A stretch of 64,000 nucleotides of DNA from Mesobacillus sp. AQ2 (GCF_030122805.1 NZ_CP126080.1:935001-999000), one strand, 5' to 3'; numbered from the stretch's first letter, positions 1 to 9,762 are shown. The notes: generated by a model from the letters alone, not told the origin. Numbers and translations: made by a program.

Positions 1-2210
1 TAAAAGGAACGTCTGATGAAAATCTGCCAATCCTATCCGCGGGTGCTCCATTCAAGTCTGGAAGAGGCGGTGTGAGTGATTACACTTATATTCCAAAAGG
101 AACGATTGCAATCAAGAACGTGGCAGATCTTTATTTGTACCCAAATACAGTTTCCACAATCAAAATCAAAGGCAGCGATGTAAAAGAATGGCTTGAAATG
201 TCTGCTGGACAATTCAATCAGATTGATGAGAACATCACAACAGAACAGCCGTTAATCAATCCGAAGTTCCCGGTTTATAACTATGATGTCATTGATGGTG
301 TTACTTATGAAATCGATGTGACAGAGCCGGCTAAGTACGATGATAAGGGCAATCTGGTTGATGCTGGGGCAAACCGTATCAAAAACCTTCAATATAATGG
401 ACAGCCAATCGACCTTGAGCAAGAGTTTCTTGTTGTAACAAACAACTATCGTGCTACGGGATCATTCCCTGGCGTGGTAAACCAGACAGCAGTAGAAATG
501 TATCCAGATGAGAACCGCCAGGCGATCATCGATTATATCCGTGAAGTTGGTACAATCGATCCATCAGCTGATAACAACTGGAGCTTTGCAGGGGTAAGCA
601 AAGATTTGAATGTTACTTTCAACTCAACTCCTGATGCGCAAAATGCATTGCCAGAGAGTGGTTTGATTAACTATGCAGGTGAGGCTGCAAATGGATTTGC
701 TAAATACCAGCTTCATTTGCCAATCGGCCTTCAGCTTTTAGGAATCAATGATTTCCATGGACAGCTGGACACTTACAATTCTAAAATCAATGCGGGCGGT
801 GTTGATTACCTTGCTGCATATTTGAAAGAACGTGAAGCGACAAATCCTAACACATTGATGCTTCATGCTGGCGATGCTGTAGGAGCAAGCTCCCCGGTTT
901 CAGCGTTGCTTCAGGACGAGCCAACGATCAAGATTTTGAACAAGATTGGTTTTGACGCTGGTACTGTAGGCAACCATGAATTTGATGAAGGCGTAGAAGA
1001 AATGCTGCGCTTAATCGATGGTGGAAGCCATCCAAAAACAGTGGATAAGTACGGTGAATTCGAAGGCGCTGACTTCCCATATCTTGCCGCTAACCTTGTT
1101 TACAAAGAGACTGGTGAAAATGTTTTAGATCCATATACTGTGATCGATGTGAACGGAATTCCAGTCGGAATAATCGGAGTAGCATTATCTGACACTCCAA
1201 GCATTGTTATCCCTAGTGCTGTCACAGATGTAAAGTTCACAGACGAAGCGGAAGCGATCAACCGCTATACTGAGGAGTTAAAAGCTCAGGGTGTAGAAAC
1301 AATTGTTGTATTAGCACATAACCCATCAACCTCTAAACCAGATGGATCAAACGCTGGAGAAGAACTTGTTGAGATCGCTCAAAATGTGGATGATGAAGTA
1401 GATGTGTTAATGGGCGGGCATAATCATGCTTTCACGAACACTAAAGTAGATGGCAAGATTGTTGTCCAGTCTTATTCTTCAGGTACTGCTTTTTCTGATG
1501 TAGACTTACTGATCAACCCTGTTACAAAGGATGTCATGGTTGGCAAGTCTGAAATCGTGACGACATACCGTGACAAAATCCAGCCGGATGCTGAAATCAA
1601 AGCGATGCTGGATAGCTATGTAGCTGATGTCGCACCGATTCTGAATGAAGTAATTGGAACAACACCTTCTTATATTAGCCGTGATACAAGTGCTGCTGGT
1701 GAATCTGCTATGGGCAACCTGGTAGCTGATTCTATGCGCTGGCAGACAGGCACTGATTTTGCCTTCATGAACTCTGGCGGAGTCCGTGCTGACATCGACG
1801 CCGGCGACATCACATGGAAGGAAGCTTTTACCGTCCAGCCATTCGGAAATGATCTTGTGAAAATGAACGTGACTGGTGAAGTCATTAAAACATTGCTTGA
1901 GCAGCAATGGGGCAGCAAAGTCCGTATCATGCCTATTTCCGGTCTGAAGGTAGCTTATGATGATTCAAGAGCTGCGGGAGACCGCATTGTGTCGATCACG
2001 AAGAATGATGGCACACCTGTTGAAATGGATAAAACTTACTCGATCACCGTCAACAACTACATGGCAGGCGGCGGGGATGGTTATGCAATACTGGCAACAA
2101 TCACTGATAAGACAATCGATGTAGTAGATTTGGATGCATTGGTCAACTATATTAAGGCACATGGTGAAGTAAATCCTCAAATCGAGGGCCGTGTAACAAA
2201 ATTAAATTAA
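1..2210 (+). CDS. Secreted multidomain 5'-nucleotidase / 2',3'-cyclic phosphodiesterase, 5'-truncated by the window
   Basis: The reading frame is open from the first bases, so the true start lies left of the window; the GTG at 72 is internal. The visible part starts in a 5'-nucleotidase C-terminal domain, followed by a complete second unit. That unit has a metallophosphatase domain with the motifs GINDFHGQ, HAGDAVGASS, GNHEFDEG and GGHNHAF, which carry the two-metal Asp/His ligands, and then another C-terminal substrate domain (NSGGVRADI, GGGDGYAIL). Two fused units match the architecture of Bacillus YfkN, a wall or extracellular enzyme that releases phosphate from nucleotides. No LPXTG sorting signal or SLH domain is seen at the C-terminus. 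Family is certain; exact substrate is inferred. Confidence 0.9.
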   Translation, partial: KGTSDENLPILSAGAPFKSGRGGVSDYTYIPKGTIAIKNVADLYLYPNTVSTIKIKGSDVKEWLEMSAGQFNQIDENITTEQPLINPKFPVYNYDVIDGVTYEIDVTEPAKYDDKGNLVDAGANRIKNLQYNGQPIDLEQEFLVVTNNYRATGSFPGVVNQTAVEMYPDENRQAIIDYIREVGTIDPSADNNWSFAGVSKDLNVTFNSTPDAQNALPESGLINYAGEAANGFAKYQLHLPIGLQLLGINDFHGQLDTYNSKINAGGVDYLAAYLKEREATNPNTLMLHAGDAVGASSPVSALLQDEPTIKILNKIGFDAGTVGNHEFDEGVEEMLRLIDGGSHPKTVDKYGEFEGADFPYLAANLVYKETGENVLDPYTVIDVNGIPVGIIGVALSDTPSIVIPSAVTDVKFTDEAEAINRYTEELKAQGVETIVVLAHNPSTSKPDGSNAGEELVEIAQNVDDEVDVLMGGHNHAFTNTKVDGKIVVQSYSSGTAFSDVDLLINPVTKDVMVGKSEIVTTYRDKIQPDAEIKAMLDSYVADVAPILNEVIGTTPSYISRDTSAAGESAMGNLVADSMRWQTGTDFAFMNSGGVRADIDAGDITWKEAFTVQPFGNDLVKMNVTGEVIKTLLEQQWGSKVRIMPISGLKVAYDDSRAAGDRIVSITKNDGTPVEMDKTYSITVNNYMAGGGDGYAILATITDKTIDVVDLDALVNYIKAHGEVNPQIEGRVTKLN

Positions 2211-2220
2211 TAGTTTAGAA

Positions 2221-2249
2221 GGGGAGCACACCATTGTGCTCTCCTTTTT
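2221..2249 (+). terminator. Rho-independent terminator of the nucleotidase gene
   Basis: A ten-base-pair stem (2221-2230 with 2235-2244, one G-U pair) with a four-base loop is followed by a T run. Confidence 0.85.
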
Positions 2250-2550
2250 ATTAGGAACCAGTATTTACCTAATAGTCCAATAGAATCAAATTTAGAGACG
2301 CGAAGAAATTTTCCCAATAAATGAGTTTAAGGAAATAGTTCCATTTACACTTATTGTTGAGATTAAAACAGGATAAAAGAATCAATTAATTTTTAGATTG
2401 GGTTATTCCGACAAAAAATACAAAATTTTATAGGTAAATATTATTAAATTATAAAAATTTACAATTTTTCAAAACCTTGCTACAATTTCAATCAGATTCT
2501 TCAGAATATATGAATAATCGAAACTTGGAAAATAGCAGGGGGTAATCTTT

Positions 2551-4944
2551 TTGAAGAAAAAGAGTTCGTTGAAGGTACTTTCCAGCGTTGCGGCAAGCGC
2601 AGTATTCGCTTCGACGTTATTTGCTGGTTCATTTGCAGGTACACCTGCAGCAACTAAGGATGTGGCTGCTGCCACTGCACCGGAATCTGCACCAATCGAC
2701 CTGAATATCGTCGACCAAGATCGGCTGGCAAAAGCTTTGCAGAAGCGCGGGCTGATTTCTAAAGGAGCTTCACAGGAAGAAGTAAACAAGGCAGTCACTG
2801 CTTATATCGAGAAGAAGCAAGGTGAAAAGCCTGGAAAGTCTGATAAGTCTTTGACAAAAGAAGAGCAGGCATTTGATAAAAAAGCCAAAGATTTTGTTTC
2901 AAAACAAAAGGACAAGCTTGCTAAGCAGCTTGATAAAGGTCATGAAAACTTCAAAAAAGGAAAGCCGACTGGTGCAGTAAAGGTAGACTCTGCTAAGCAG
3001 GCTAACTACAATGGAGACGTTCGTGAGGATAAGGTACTTGTTCTTTTAGTAGAATATGCGGACTTCCCGCACAATAACATCGATCAAGAAGAAGGCTATA
3101 TGTGGGCTGATGACTTCAATCGCGAACACTATCAAAAAATGCTGTTCGGTGATGAAGACTTCACACTTTTCAATGGGGAAAAGGTAAAGACATTCAAGCA
3201 ATATTATGAAGAGCAATCAGGCGGAAGCTACACAGTTACAGGCGAAGTTTCCAACTGGCTGAAGGTGCCTGGTACAGCTGCTGAATATGGCGGCGACAAT
3301 CCTGAAGGCGGCCATGATAATGCACCTGGGGCAAAGGGTGCACGCGGACTTGTTAAGGATGCATTGGTAGCAGCAGCTGAATCCGGAATCGACTTAGCTG
3401 AATATGACCACTTTGACCAGTACGACCTCGATGGCGATGGAAACCAGAATGAGCCGGATGGCCTTGTTGACCACTTGATGGTGCTTCACTCTGGCGTTGG
3501 CCAGGAAGCAGGCGGCGGCAAGCTTGGTGACGATGCAATCTGGTCACACCGCTGGGTAGTCGGCAACGCTCCTTTCCGAGTACCTGGAACAACTGCTGCA
3601 GTTCCTTACTGGGGCGGGCAAATGGCTGCATTCGATTACACTGTAGAGCCTGAAGACGGCGCAGTAGGTGTATTCGCTCACGAATTTGGGCATGACTTAG
3701 GTCTTCCAGATGAGTATGACACTCAGTACACTGGACAAGGTGACCCTGTAGCTTCCTGGTCCATCATGTCTGGCGGAAGCTGGAACGGGAAAATTGCTGG
3801 AACAGAAGCACCAAGCTTCTCACCGCAAAACAAAGAATTCTTCCAAAAGACAATGGGCGGCAACTGGGCTAACATTACAGAAGTGAATTACGAAGACATC
3901 GACTCTAAAGGTCTGGCAACAATCATTGACCAGAGTGTTACAAAATCAAAGAATCCGGGAATTGTAAAAGTAAACCTTCCTGGTAAAGAAGTAAAGGGAA
4001 TCCAAACTGACTTTGGCGAAAAGTACTACTACAGCCAAAAAGGCGATGACCTTCATACAACACTTGTTACACCTGAATTTGATCTGACAAACGCAACAAG
4101 TGCTGAATTCTCATACAAAGCGAATTATGAAGTTGAATTCGATTACGATTATGTATACGTAAATGCACTTGTGGATGGCAAAGAAGTAGAAATCGACAAA
4201 ATCGGTGATACAAACGTTGCCGGTGGAATGGATACTACTGAAGGCAACTGGACTGATGTAAAGTACGATTTAAGCCAATTCGCAGGCAAGAAAGTAAAAC
4301 TTGCGTTTGAATACGTAACGGACGGCGGCCTTGCTCCAGAAGGTTTCGCAATGGACGAGCTTAAGCTGACAGTTGACGGCGAAGAAGTTTTCGCTGATGG
4401 TGCTGAAGGCGACGCAGCCGTAACACTTGATGGTTTCATCCAAACAAATGGCACGTTCTTTAAAGACCACTACTATTATCTGGAGTGGAGAAACTACGCT
4501 GGTTCTGACAAAGCATTGCTTGAAGGACGCGGCGTGAAGTACAACACTGGTATGGTCGTATGGTATGCGGATGATTCATTCACAGATAACTGGGTTGGTA
4601 TCCACCCGGGTGAAGGCTTCCTTGGACCAGTCGACTCACATCCAGAAGCGATTGTTGGTACTCTTAACGGCAAGCCTTCTGTTAAGCAAAGCACACGCTA
4701 CCAGGTAGCAGATGCTGCATTCTCAATGGATCAGACACCTGCGTGGTATGTCGATTCTCCATCTCGCGGAATCTTTGACTACAAAGGTCTTCCAGGAGTA
4801 ACAGAATTCGATTCTACAAAGTCTTACATGAATGACTTGATTCCAGACGCGGGACGTAAAGTTCCAGCTCAATTCCCGATCAAGTTCAAGGTAATCGGCG
4901 AAGCGAAAGACAACTCTGCTGGTGCAGTTTGGATCCATAAATAA
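2551..4944 (+). CDS. inhA: Immune inhibitor A-type M6 metalloprotease
   Basis: The 797-residue secreted zinc protease has a Lys-rich N-terminus and hydrophobic signal peptide (residues 1-35), a lysine-rich propeptide to about 150, and the M6 catalytic domain with the zinc motif [14 protein letters not shown] (HExxH at about 377-381). A SIMSGGSW stretch and beta-rich C-terminal domains follow. In Bacillus, InhA proteases degrade host antimicrobial peptides, matrix and the cell's own secreted proteins. The TTG start is chosen because GCAGGGGG lies 8 bases upstream and the signal peptide begins there. The 300 bases upstream are very AT-rich and hold no other gene. Length matches InhA1/InhA2. Confidence 0.93.
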   Translation: MKKKSSLKVLSSVAASAVFASTLFAGSFAGTPAATKDVAAATAPESAPIDLNIVDQDRLAKALQKRGLISKGASQEEVNKAVTAYIEKKQGEKPGKSDKSLTKEEQAFDKKAKDFVSKQKDKLAKQLDKGHENFKKGKPTGAVKVDSAKQANYNGDVREDKVLVLLVEYADFPHNNIDQEEGYMWADDFNREHYQKMLFGDEDFTLFNGEKVKTFKQYYEEQSGGSYTVTGEVSNWLKVPGTAAEYGGDNPEGGHDNAPGAKGARGLVKDALVAAAESGIDLAEYDHFDQYDLDGDGNQNEPDGLVDHLMVLHSGVGQEAGGGKLGDDAIWSHRWVVGNAPFRVPGTTAAVPYWGGQMAAFDYTVEPEDGAVGVFAHEFGHDLGLPDEYDTQYTGQGDPVASWSIMSGGSWNGKIAGTEAPSFSPQNKEFFQKTMGGNWANITEVNYEDIDSKGLATIIDQSVTKSKNPGIVKVNLPGKEVKGIQTDFGEKYYYSQKGDDLHTTLVTPEFDLTNATSAEFSYKANYEVEFDYDYVYVNALVDGKEVEIDKIGDTNVAGGMDTTEGNWTDVKYDLSQFAGKKVKLAFEYVTDGGLAPEGFAMDELKLTVDGEEVFADGAEGDAAVTLDGFIQTNGTFFKDHYYYLEWRNYAGSDKALLEGRGVKYNTGMVVWYADDSFTDNWVGIHPGEGFLGPVDSHPEAIVGTLNGKPSVKQSTRYQVADAAFSMDQTPAWYVDSPSRGIFDYKGLPGVTEFDSTKSYMNDLIPDAGRKVPAQFPIKFKVIGEAKDNSAGAVWIHK

Positions 4945-4953
4945 AACTTCAAG

Positions 4954-4984
4954 ACATCGGGCGACTATTCGTCCGATGTTTTTT
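4954..4984 (+). terminator. Terminator of inhA
   Basis: Stem ACATCGG (4954-4960) pairs with CCGATGT (4973-4979), followed by six T residues. Confidence 0.85.
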
Positions 4985-5020
4985 AATATGAATTGGAAAA
5001 AACCACGCGGAATTTCCAGG

Positions 5021-5068
5021 TCGCCAAATAAAAGTTGGAAATCGCCAATATAATAAAATTTTCGCCAG
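5021..5068. repeat. Left part of a TCGCCA-type short repeat array
   Basis: TCGCCA occurs at 5021, 5042 and 5062, each followed by AT-rich bases, giving a 20-21 bp period. The same unit reappears at 6506-6553 on the other side of the IS3 element, so the element probably inserted into, or next to, one array. Confidence 0.6.
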
Positions 5069-5160
5069 AAAAGCTATGTGAGTGAAGCTAGTATAAAAAG
5101 TGGACACAGGCATTGGCGTCATGTTTAAATCATAATCAACAATATAAGGGACGTGTAAAC

Positions 5161-5469
5161 ATGGCGGAAAAATATAAGAAATATCCTATAGAATTTAAAG
5201 AGTATGTTTGTAAAATGATTGTTTTTGATGGTCGAAAAATAGTCGATGTGAGTAACGAGCTTCAGATTTCGTATGACACTCTACAGAAATGGGTAGCTGC
5301 CTATCGAAAAAGACAACAGGATGCAGAGAAAGACCGCCAGAATCGCTTATTAACCGCTTCAGAATACAAAGAATTGTATGAAGCAGAAAGATTAAGAAAG
5401 TTGGAGCTGGAGGAGGAAAATACAATCTTAAAAAAGGCCATGCACATCTTCACGCAAGAAAAGAAGTAA
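5161..5469 (+). CDS. IS3-family transposase OrfA (helix-turn-helix protein)
   Basis: The 102-residue protein has an N-terminal HTH of the transposase-8 type (KYPIEFKEYV to SYDTLQKWV) and a C-terminal leucine/glutamate-rich coiled coil (about residues 60-100), as expected for IS3 OrfA, which binds the element ends. ATG 5161 is preferred over the upstream TTG 5113 because an AAGGGACG ribosome site precedes it. The slippery heptamer A-AAA-AAG at 5430-5436 lies in frame near the end and would allow a -1 shift to make the OrfAB transposase. Confidence 0.85.
   Translation: MAEKYKKYPIEFKEYVCKMIVFDGRKIVDVSNELQISYDTLQKWVAAYRKRQQDAEKDRQNRLLTASEYKELYEAERLRKLELEEENTILKKAMHIFTQEKK
5430..5436 (+). other. 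Predicted programmed -1 frameshift site joining orfA and orfB
   Basis: The heptamer A-AAA-AAG is in the orfA reading phase (codons TTA-AAA-AAG). After a -1 slip the orfB frame is open through to 6377 without a stop. This is the standard IS3 mode of making transposase. Confidence 0.7.
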
Positions 5470-5510
5470 AGTTTGCTTTCATCCATTCAGAAAGGGATGA
5501 ACACTCCATC

Positions 5511-6377
5511 GTGAGGATGTGCAAAGCACTGGGCGTTACTACCTCAGGTTATTATGCATGGCTAAAGCGTCAGGAACAGGGCGAAACGGAAAAGCAGAAA
5601 CAAGATACTCATCTGGATAAACTAATCATTTCCCACTTTTATGAGAACCTTTCTACATTCGGGAGTCCTAGGATCCACAAAAAGCTTGTGACAGAGAATA
5701 ATATAAAGGTCTCACAAAAGAAGGTAGCCAATCGTATGAGAGCGCTTGGTCTCTATGCGACGCCACCGAAAAAATATGTTCATACTACCGATTCAAACCA
5801 TGATAAGAGAACATATCCAAATGTACTAGACCGTAACTTCAACCCCAAGGCGCCTAATAAAGTATGGGTAACGGATATTACCTATATCCATACAGGAGAA
5901 GGTTTTATTTACTTGAACCCTGTTATTGACTTATTTTCACGCCGGGTTATAAGCTACGCCATAGACGATAATATGGAGCATACTCTGCCACTCCGTGCCT
6001 TAAATGAAGCTATTGCATTACGAAACCCCGAAGAGGGTTGGATCCACCATTCAGATCGTGGATCACAATATTGTTCGAACAATTATATCGAAGCCCTAAA
6101 GACAGCTAAAGCCACAATCAGTATGAGCAGGAAAGCGACTCCTTATGACAATGCCTGTGTAGAGTCCTTTTTTGCTTCATTGAAAAAAGAATACCTTTAT
6201 AAATTTGTATTTCCCACAAAGGCAGCCGCGGTAGCAGCTGTCGAGTTTTATGTGCAATTTTATAACAGGAAAAGAATTCATTCCACACTTGAATACGCCA
6301 CTCCAATTGAATGTGAATTGGCGTTCGAAAAGGCGCAAAGAGAAGACGCCAATAAAAAAGAGTTGCCCTCAGCCTAA
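5511..6377 (+). CDS. IS3-family transposase OrfB (DDE integrase domain)
   Basis: This is the catalytic rve-type integrase domain. The DDE triad is visible in VWVTDITYI, IHHSDRGSQY and NACVESFFASLKKE, and an HTH_21-like region (FGSPRIHKKL) precedes it. GTG 5511 is only a nominal start: the frame is open upstream to the slippery site at 5430-5436, so the active protein is probably the OrfAB fusion of about 390 residues. No stops or deletions are seen, so the element could still be active. Confidence 0.9.
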   Translation: MRMCKALGVTTSGYYAWLKRQEQGETEKQKQDTHLDKLIISHFYENLSTFGSPRIHKKLVTENNIKVSQKKVANRMRALGLYATPPKKYVHTTDSNHDKRTYPNVLDRNFNPKAPNKVWVTDITYIHTGEGFIYLNPVIDLFSRRVISYAIDDNMEHTLPLRALNEAIALRNPEEGWIHHSDRGSQYCSNNYIEALKTAKATISMSRKATPYDNACVESFFASLKKEYLYKFVFPTKAAAVAAVEFYVQFYNRKRIHSTLEYATPIECELAFEKAQREDANKKELPSA

Positions 6378-6505
6378 AGGAATAATCGGTTTTTGATTTT
6401 TCCTTTTGGCTGAGGCATCCAAACGAAGTGTAAACGGAGTGCGGAATAAAAAATACGCCAATCCCTGGCATAAAATAATCTATTTTATTGACAGAAGTCC
6501 ATGAG

Positions 6506-6553
6506 TCGCCAATAAAATTATATTTTCGCCAATAAAGTTGTGAACTCCGCCAA
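6506..6553. repeat. Right part of the TCGCCA-type short repeat array
   Basis: TCGCC AATAAAA-type units start at 6506, 6526 and about 6547 (20-21 bp period), with a further degenerate ACGCCAAT at 6455. They match the units at 5021-5068 across the IS3 element and lie upstream of the helicase gene. Confidence 0.6.
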
Positions 6554-6670
6554 TAAAATAAATCCGAGTCACAAACTAGATGAAAATCGCGATTCAGCGT
6601 GGGAAGACTGGACTTATAAGCAGGTTTTAGCTAGTATCAATACTAGAATGTTTACGTGAAGGAGAAAATC

Positions 6671-7813
6671 ATGTCAGAAACTCAACCAATAATCGCTCAA
6701 TTGAACCCTTTCCTGCAGCAGGCCTGGGAGAAGGCTGGATTCGAGGCAATGACTTCAGTCCAGTCGACAACGATCCCATTAATAATAGAAGGAAAAGATG
6801 TTGCCGCTGAATCGCCGACTGGTACTGGCAAAACTTTAGCGTACCTGCTTCCTGTTTTAAATAAAATCGATGCGAAGCTGCAGAATACACAGGCTGTCAT
6901 CCTCGCTTCGTCACAGGAGCTTGTCATGCAGATCCTCGCTGAAATCCAAAAATGGGGAGAAGGCAGCGGAATCAAATCGGCAAGCCTGATCGGCGGCGCG
7001 AACCTTAAGCGCCAGATTGACAAGCTGAAAAAGAGCCCGCACATCATCGTCGGCACTCCTGGACGGACGAATGAACTGATCAAGCAGAAAAAGCTGAAGA
7101 TGCACAAAGTGCACACCATCGTGCTTGATGAAGGTGACCAGCTGTTGACCCCTGAACATAATGAGACGGTTAAGAGTATTGTAAAATCGACTCTTGCTGA
7201 TCAAAGGCAACTATTACTATTTTCAGCAACACTGCCAGAGGCTGTTGAAAAATCAATCAACAGGCTGGCGAATGATCCTGAAATCATCAAGGTGAAAAAG
7301 GATGATACCATTGATGCAGCGAAGGTCGAGCATATTTACTTCCTGAGTGAGCAGCGTGACAAGATCAAAATTCTTGAGAAAATCGCGCGTCTTGACGGTA
7401 CAAAGTCGCTCGTATTCATTAAGGACATCCCTAACCTGATCATCGCTGCTGAGAAGCTGAATTTCAAGGATATCCCGGTTGGACAGCTGCATAGCGAACT
7501 GACAAAGCAGGACCGACAGAAATACTTGAATAAATTCCGCGAAGGCAACAGTGAGATGCTGCTTGTCACGGACATCGCGGCTCGCGGGCTTGATATTAAA
7601 GGTGTCACCCATGTCGTCCATTTCGATTTTCCAAGAGAACAGGATAAGTATATCCACCGTTCCGGACGTACTGGCCGTTTTGGCGCAGAAGGGACTGTCA
7701 TCTCGATCGTCAATGAAAGAGAAGAACGTGATTTGAAGAAATTCTGCAAGGCGCTTAATATCGAGCCAGTGCTGAAGGAATTTTACGGTGGCAAAATTGT
7801 CGATCCAGAATAA
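6671..7813 (+). CDS. DEAD-box family ATP-dependent RNA helicase (CshC/YfmL-like)
   Basis: A minimal 380-residue two-RecA-domain helicase that unwinds short RNA duplexes, with likely roles in ribosome assembly or RNA turnover. Motifs seen are: Q-motif region (FEAMTSVQSTTIP), motif I SPTGTGKT, PGRT, motif II DEGD in place of DEAD, motif III SAT, ARGLDIKGV (motif V) and HRSGRTGRFG (motif VI). It lacks the long RNA-binding C-terminal tail of CshA or DbpA. ATG 6671 is chosen because AAGGAG sits 6 bases upstream; the upstream GTG 6656 overlaps that site. The DEGD variant keeps the catalytic Asp-Glu. Assignment to CshC is by size and overall similarity only. Confidence 0.85.
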   Translation: MSETQPIIAQLNPFLQQAWEKAGFEAMTSVQSTTIPLIIEGKDVAAESPTGTGKTLAYLLPVLNKIDAKLQNTQAVILASSQELVMQILAEIQKWGEGSGIKSASLIGGANLKRQIDKLKKSPHIIVGTPGRTNELIKQKKLKMHKVHTIVLDEGDQLLTPEHNETVKSIVKSTLADQRQLLLFSATLPEAVEKSINRLANDPEIIKVKKDDTIDAAKVEHIYFLSEQRDKIKILEKIARLDGTKSLVFIKDIPNLIIAAEKLNFKDIPVGQLHSELTKQDRQKYLNKFREGNSEMLLVTDIAARGLDIKGVTHVVHFDFPREQDKYIHRSGRTGRFGAEGTVISIVNEREERDLKKFCKALNIEPVLKEFYGGKIVDPE

Positions 7814-7821
7814 GGGAATTC

Positions 7822-7852
7822 AAAAGCTATAGGCCGGTCCTATAGCTTTTTT
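7822..7852 (+). terminator. Terminator of the helicase gene
   Basis: A perfect 12-bp stem (7822-7833 with 7839-7850) has a five-base loop and ends in a T run. Confidence 0.9.
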
Positions 7853-7927
7853 CTATAAATAAAGGGATTTTTGTGAAATTTAAAGAATATATATTCCGAA
7901 GTTTATTATTGGAAGGAACTGTTGAAC

Positions 7928-9409
7928 ATGAAAAATCCACGTTTACATACATTGATGGAAGAATGGCTCCCGGAAGTGACAATCGATGACATGCAGGGGA
8001 AAATGGAGAGCGGCGAGCTGACTTCACATGATCTTGTGCTGATGTATCAGGCAAGGATCGCTGCTTTTGATAGAACAATCAAATCGGTGCTTGAATTGAA
8101 TCCAGATGCTCTGCATATCGCGGCTGCACTGGATGCTGAGCGAAAACAAAAGGGTCCGAGAAGTCCGCTGCACGGTATCCCGATCATGGTAAAAGACAAT
8201 ATCGATACTGGCGATAAAATGCATACAAGCGCCGGGTCGCTGGCCTTGAAGGATTCCATCGCCTTGAAGGATTCGTTTGTTGCATCCAAGCTCAGGGAAG
8301 CCGGCGCAGTCATCCTCGGAAAAACAAATATGACCGAGTGGGCCAATTTCATGGCAAATGGCATGAAAGGCGGCTACAGTTCACGCGGGGGGCAGGTACT
8401 GAATCCTTATGGCCCCGGCAAGTTCGAGGTCGGTGGCTCAAGCGCAGGATCTGGAGCGTCGATTGCAGCGAATCTGGCGGCGGCTGCGGTTGGTACGGAA
8501 ACGGATGGCTCGATTTTAAACCCCTCCTCACAGAATTCCCTGGTTGGCATCAAGCCAACAGTCGGACTGGTCAGCCGCAGCGGCATCATCCCGATTGCCC
8601 ACACCCAGGACACGGCAGGGCCGATGGCGAGAACCGTCAAGGATGCAGTGTATCTTTTAGAAGCGATTGCCGGGCAGGATCCGCAAGACCAGGCAACAAT
8701 GGTAAGTTTAGTTGAATTCAACCATGACTCTCTTTTCGATAAAAAAGCATTAAAAGGCACAAAGATTGCAGTTGCCAGGGAAGAGTATATTGGTAAATGG
8801 ACTAAGGAACAGGAACAAATTTTTCAAAAAGCGCTTGAAAAATTGGAGGAACTTGGCGCTGAGGTTATTGAAGCTGCAATCCCAGCAGCAAAAGCGAAGT
8901 GGGGACACAATGTTTTAAGCTATGAATTCAAGGCTGATCTGAATGCTTATTTAAAGGGACTGAATATCCCAATCAAGACGCTCGCGGATGTCATTGCCTT
9001 TAATTATGAGCATGGTGAGAAAACGTTGAAGTACGGCCAGGAAGTGCTGCTGGAATCAGAAGCCACAAGCGGTACTTTAACGGAGGCAGAGTACCTCGAA
9101 GAACTCGAGTACAATCTGTATATGGCCAGGGAACAGGGAATTGACTATGCCCTGAAGGAATACGGAGCAGATGTGGTGCTTTTCCCTATGGACGGCTCGA
9201 CGATCGGCTCTAAGGCGGGCTATCCGTCGGTTACGGTACCAACTGATTACACGGAAGAAGGAGAACCGGTGGGAATTACTTTCACGGGCACAGCCTTCAG
9301 CGAGCCGCTGCTGATCAAGCTTGCCTATGCCTACGAACAGGCAACCAGGGTCCGCCGTGCACCCGAACTTGGAATAAACGCCAGCGAAAAAATCCATACT
9401 ACACCTTGA
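7928..9409 (+). CDS. Amidase-signature family hydrolase
   Basis: The 493-residue cytoplasmic enzyme carries the Ser-cisSer-Lys triad of the amidase signature family: Lys about 89 (IMVKDN), Ser about 171 (VGGSSAGSG) and the nucleophile Ser about 195 (TETDGSILNPS). It resembles GatA but stands alone with no gatB/gatC, so it is probably a free amidase of unknown substrate. GGAAGGAA precedes it; TTG 7922 in the same frame is an alternative start. It may be co-transcribed with the small ORF at 9434, 24 bases downstream. Confidence 0.88.
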   Translation: MKNPRLHTLMEEWLPEVTIDDMQGKMESGELTSHDLVLMYQARIAAFDRTIKSVLELNPDALHIAAALDAERKQKGPRSPLHGIPIMVKDNIDTGDKMHTSAGSLALKDSIALKDSFVASKLREAGAVILGKTNMTEWANFMANGMKGGYSSRGGQVLNPYGPGKFEVGGSSAGSGASIAANLAAAAVGTETDGSILNPSSQNSLVGIKPTVGLVSRSGIIPIAHTQDTAGPMARTVKDAVYLLEAIAGQDPQDQATMVSLVEFNHDSLFDKKALKGTKIAVAREEYIGKWTKEQEQIFQKALEKLEELGAEVIEAAIPAAKAKWGHNVLSYEFKADLNAYLKGLNIPIKTLADVIAFNYEHGEKTLKYGQEVLLESEATSGTLTEAEYLEELEYNLYMAREQGIDYALKEYGADVVLFPMDGSTIGSKAGYPSVTVPTDYTEEGEPVGITFTGTAFSEPLLIKLAYAYEQATRVRRAPELGINASEKIHTTP

Positions 9410-9433
9410 ATCCATTAAAAGGAGCGAAGAAGC

Positions 9434-9568
9434 ATGGGTAAGCAAAAGCTAGGCAACGGAAACGCCCAGCGTAACAACAATAAGAAAAAAGGCAATAACA
9501 CACCAGAAGAGCTAGTCGAGTTTACAACCGGCCAGAAAGAGAAAAAATTCAATAATCCGATTGATTAA
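9434..9568 (+). CDS. Small basic Asn/Lys-rich protein, 44 residues, unknown function
   Basis: ATG 9434 follows AGGAGCGAAG at good spacing and the frame ends at TAA 9566 just before a strong terminator. The product begins MGKQKLGNGN, is rich in Asn, Lys and Gln and has no hydrophobic segment. The composition resembles small spore or stress proteins of Bacillus, but I do not recognise a specific family. Its ribosome site and terminator make it a credible gene. Confidence 0.65.
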   Translation: MGKQKLGNGNAQRNNNKKKGNNTPEELVEFTTGQKEKKFNNPID

Positions 9569-9572
9569 CAGT

Positions 9573-9610
9573 AAAATGCCCCTGCAATTTCCTCTCAGGG
9601 GCATTTTTTA
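9573..9610 (+). terminator. Terminator after the small Asn/Lys-rich gene
   Basis: Stem AAAATGCCCCTG (9573-9584) pairs with CAGGGGCATTTT (9596-9607), followed by T residues. Confidence 0.9.
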
Positions 9611-9640
9611 TATCAGGATTGAGCTCTTTTAGAAATTTTA

Positions 9641-9753
9641 TTGGCGAAAAAATAAATAATTCGACCACTTTTGGAGTTAATTCGACCACATTTTAAAATA
9701 ATTTGGCGGATTTTTAATTTATTCGACCACATTCATGGATTATTCGACCAAGT
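9641..9753. repeat. Mixed TCGACCA / TTGGCG short repeat array
   Basis: TCGACCA starts at 9661, 9682, 9723 and 9744. The remaining slots of the same 20-21 bp grid, 9641 and about 9702, hold TTGGCG, the complement of the TCGCCA unit seen beside the IS3 element. The array lies between the convergent small gene and yitT-family gene. Confidence 0.6.
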
Positions 9754-9762
9754 CTGCATTTT

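Larger units (their letters stand above)
5090..6440 (+). mobile_element. IS3-family insertion sequence (ends not resolved)
   Basis: Two overlapping-frame genes (orfA HTH and orfB DDE integrase) define an IS3-family element, with orfB in the -1 frame relative to orfA. Limits are approximate: I found no convincing terminal inverted repeats, and the nearby 9-base direct repeat AGCTAGTAT (about 5086 and 6630) is too far out on the right to be a clear target duplication. Related short repeats occur on both sides. Confidence 0.8.

Noticed and set aside
5077..6446. Terminal inverted repeats of the IS3 element
   Set aside because: I compared both flanks in inverse orientation and found only short, unconvincing matches.
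7928..9409. gatA of the Glu-tRNA amidotransferase
   Set aside because: The triad is shared by the whole amidase family, and gatC and gatB are not adjacent, so a stand-alone amidase is the safer call.
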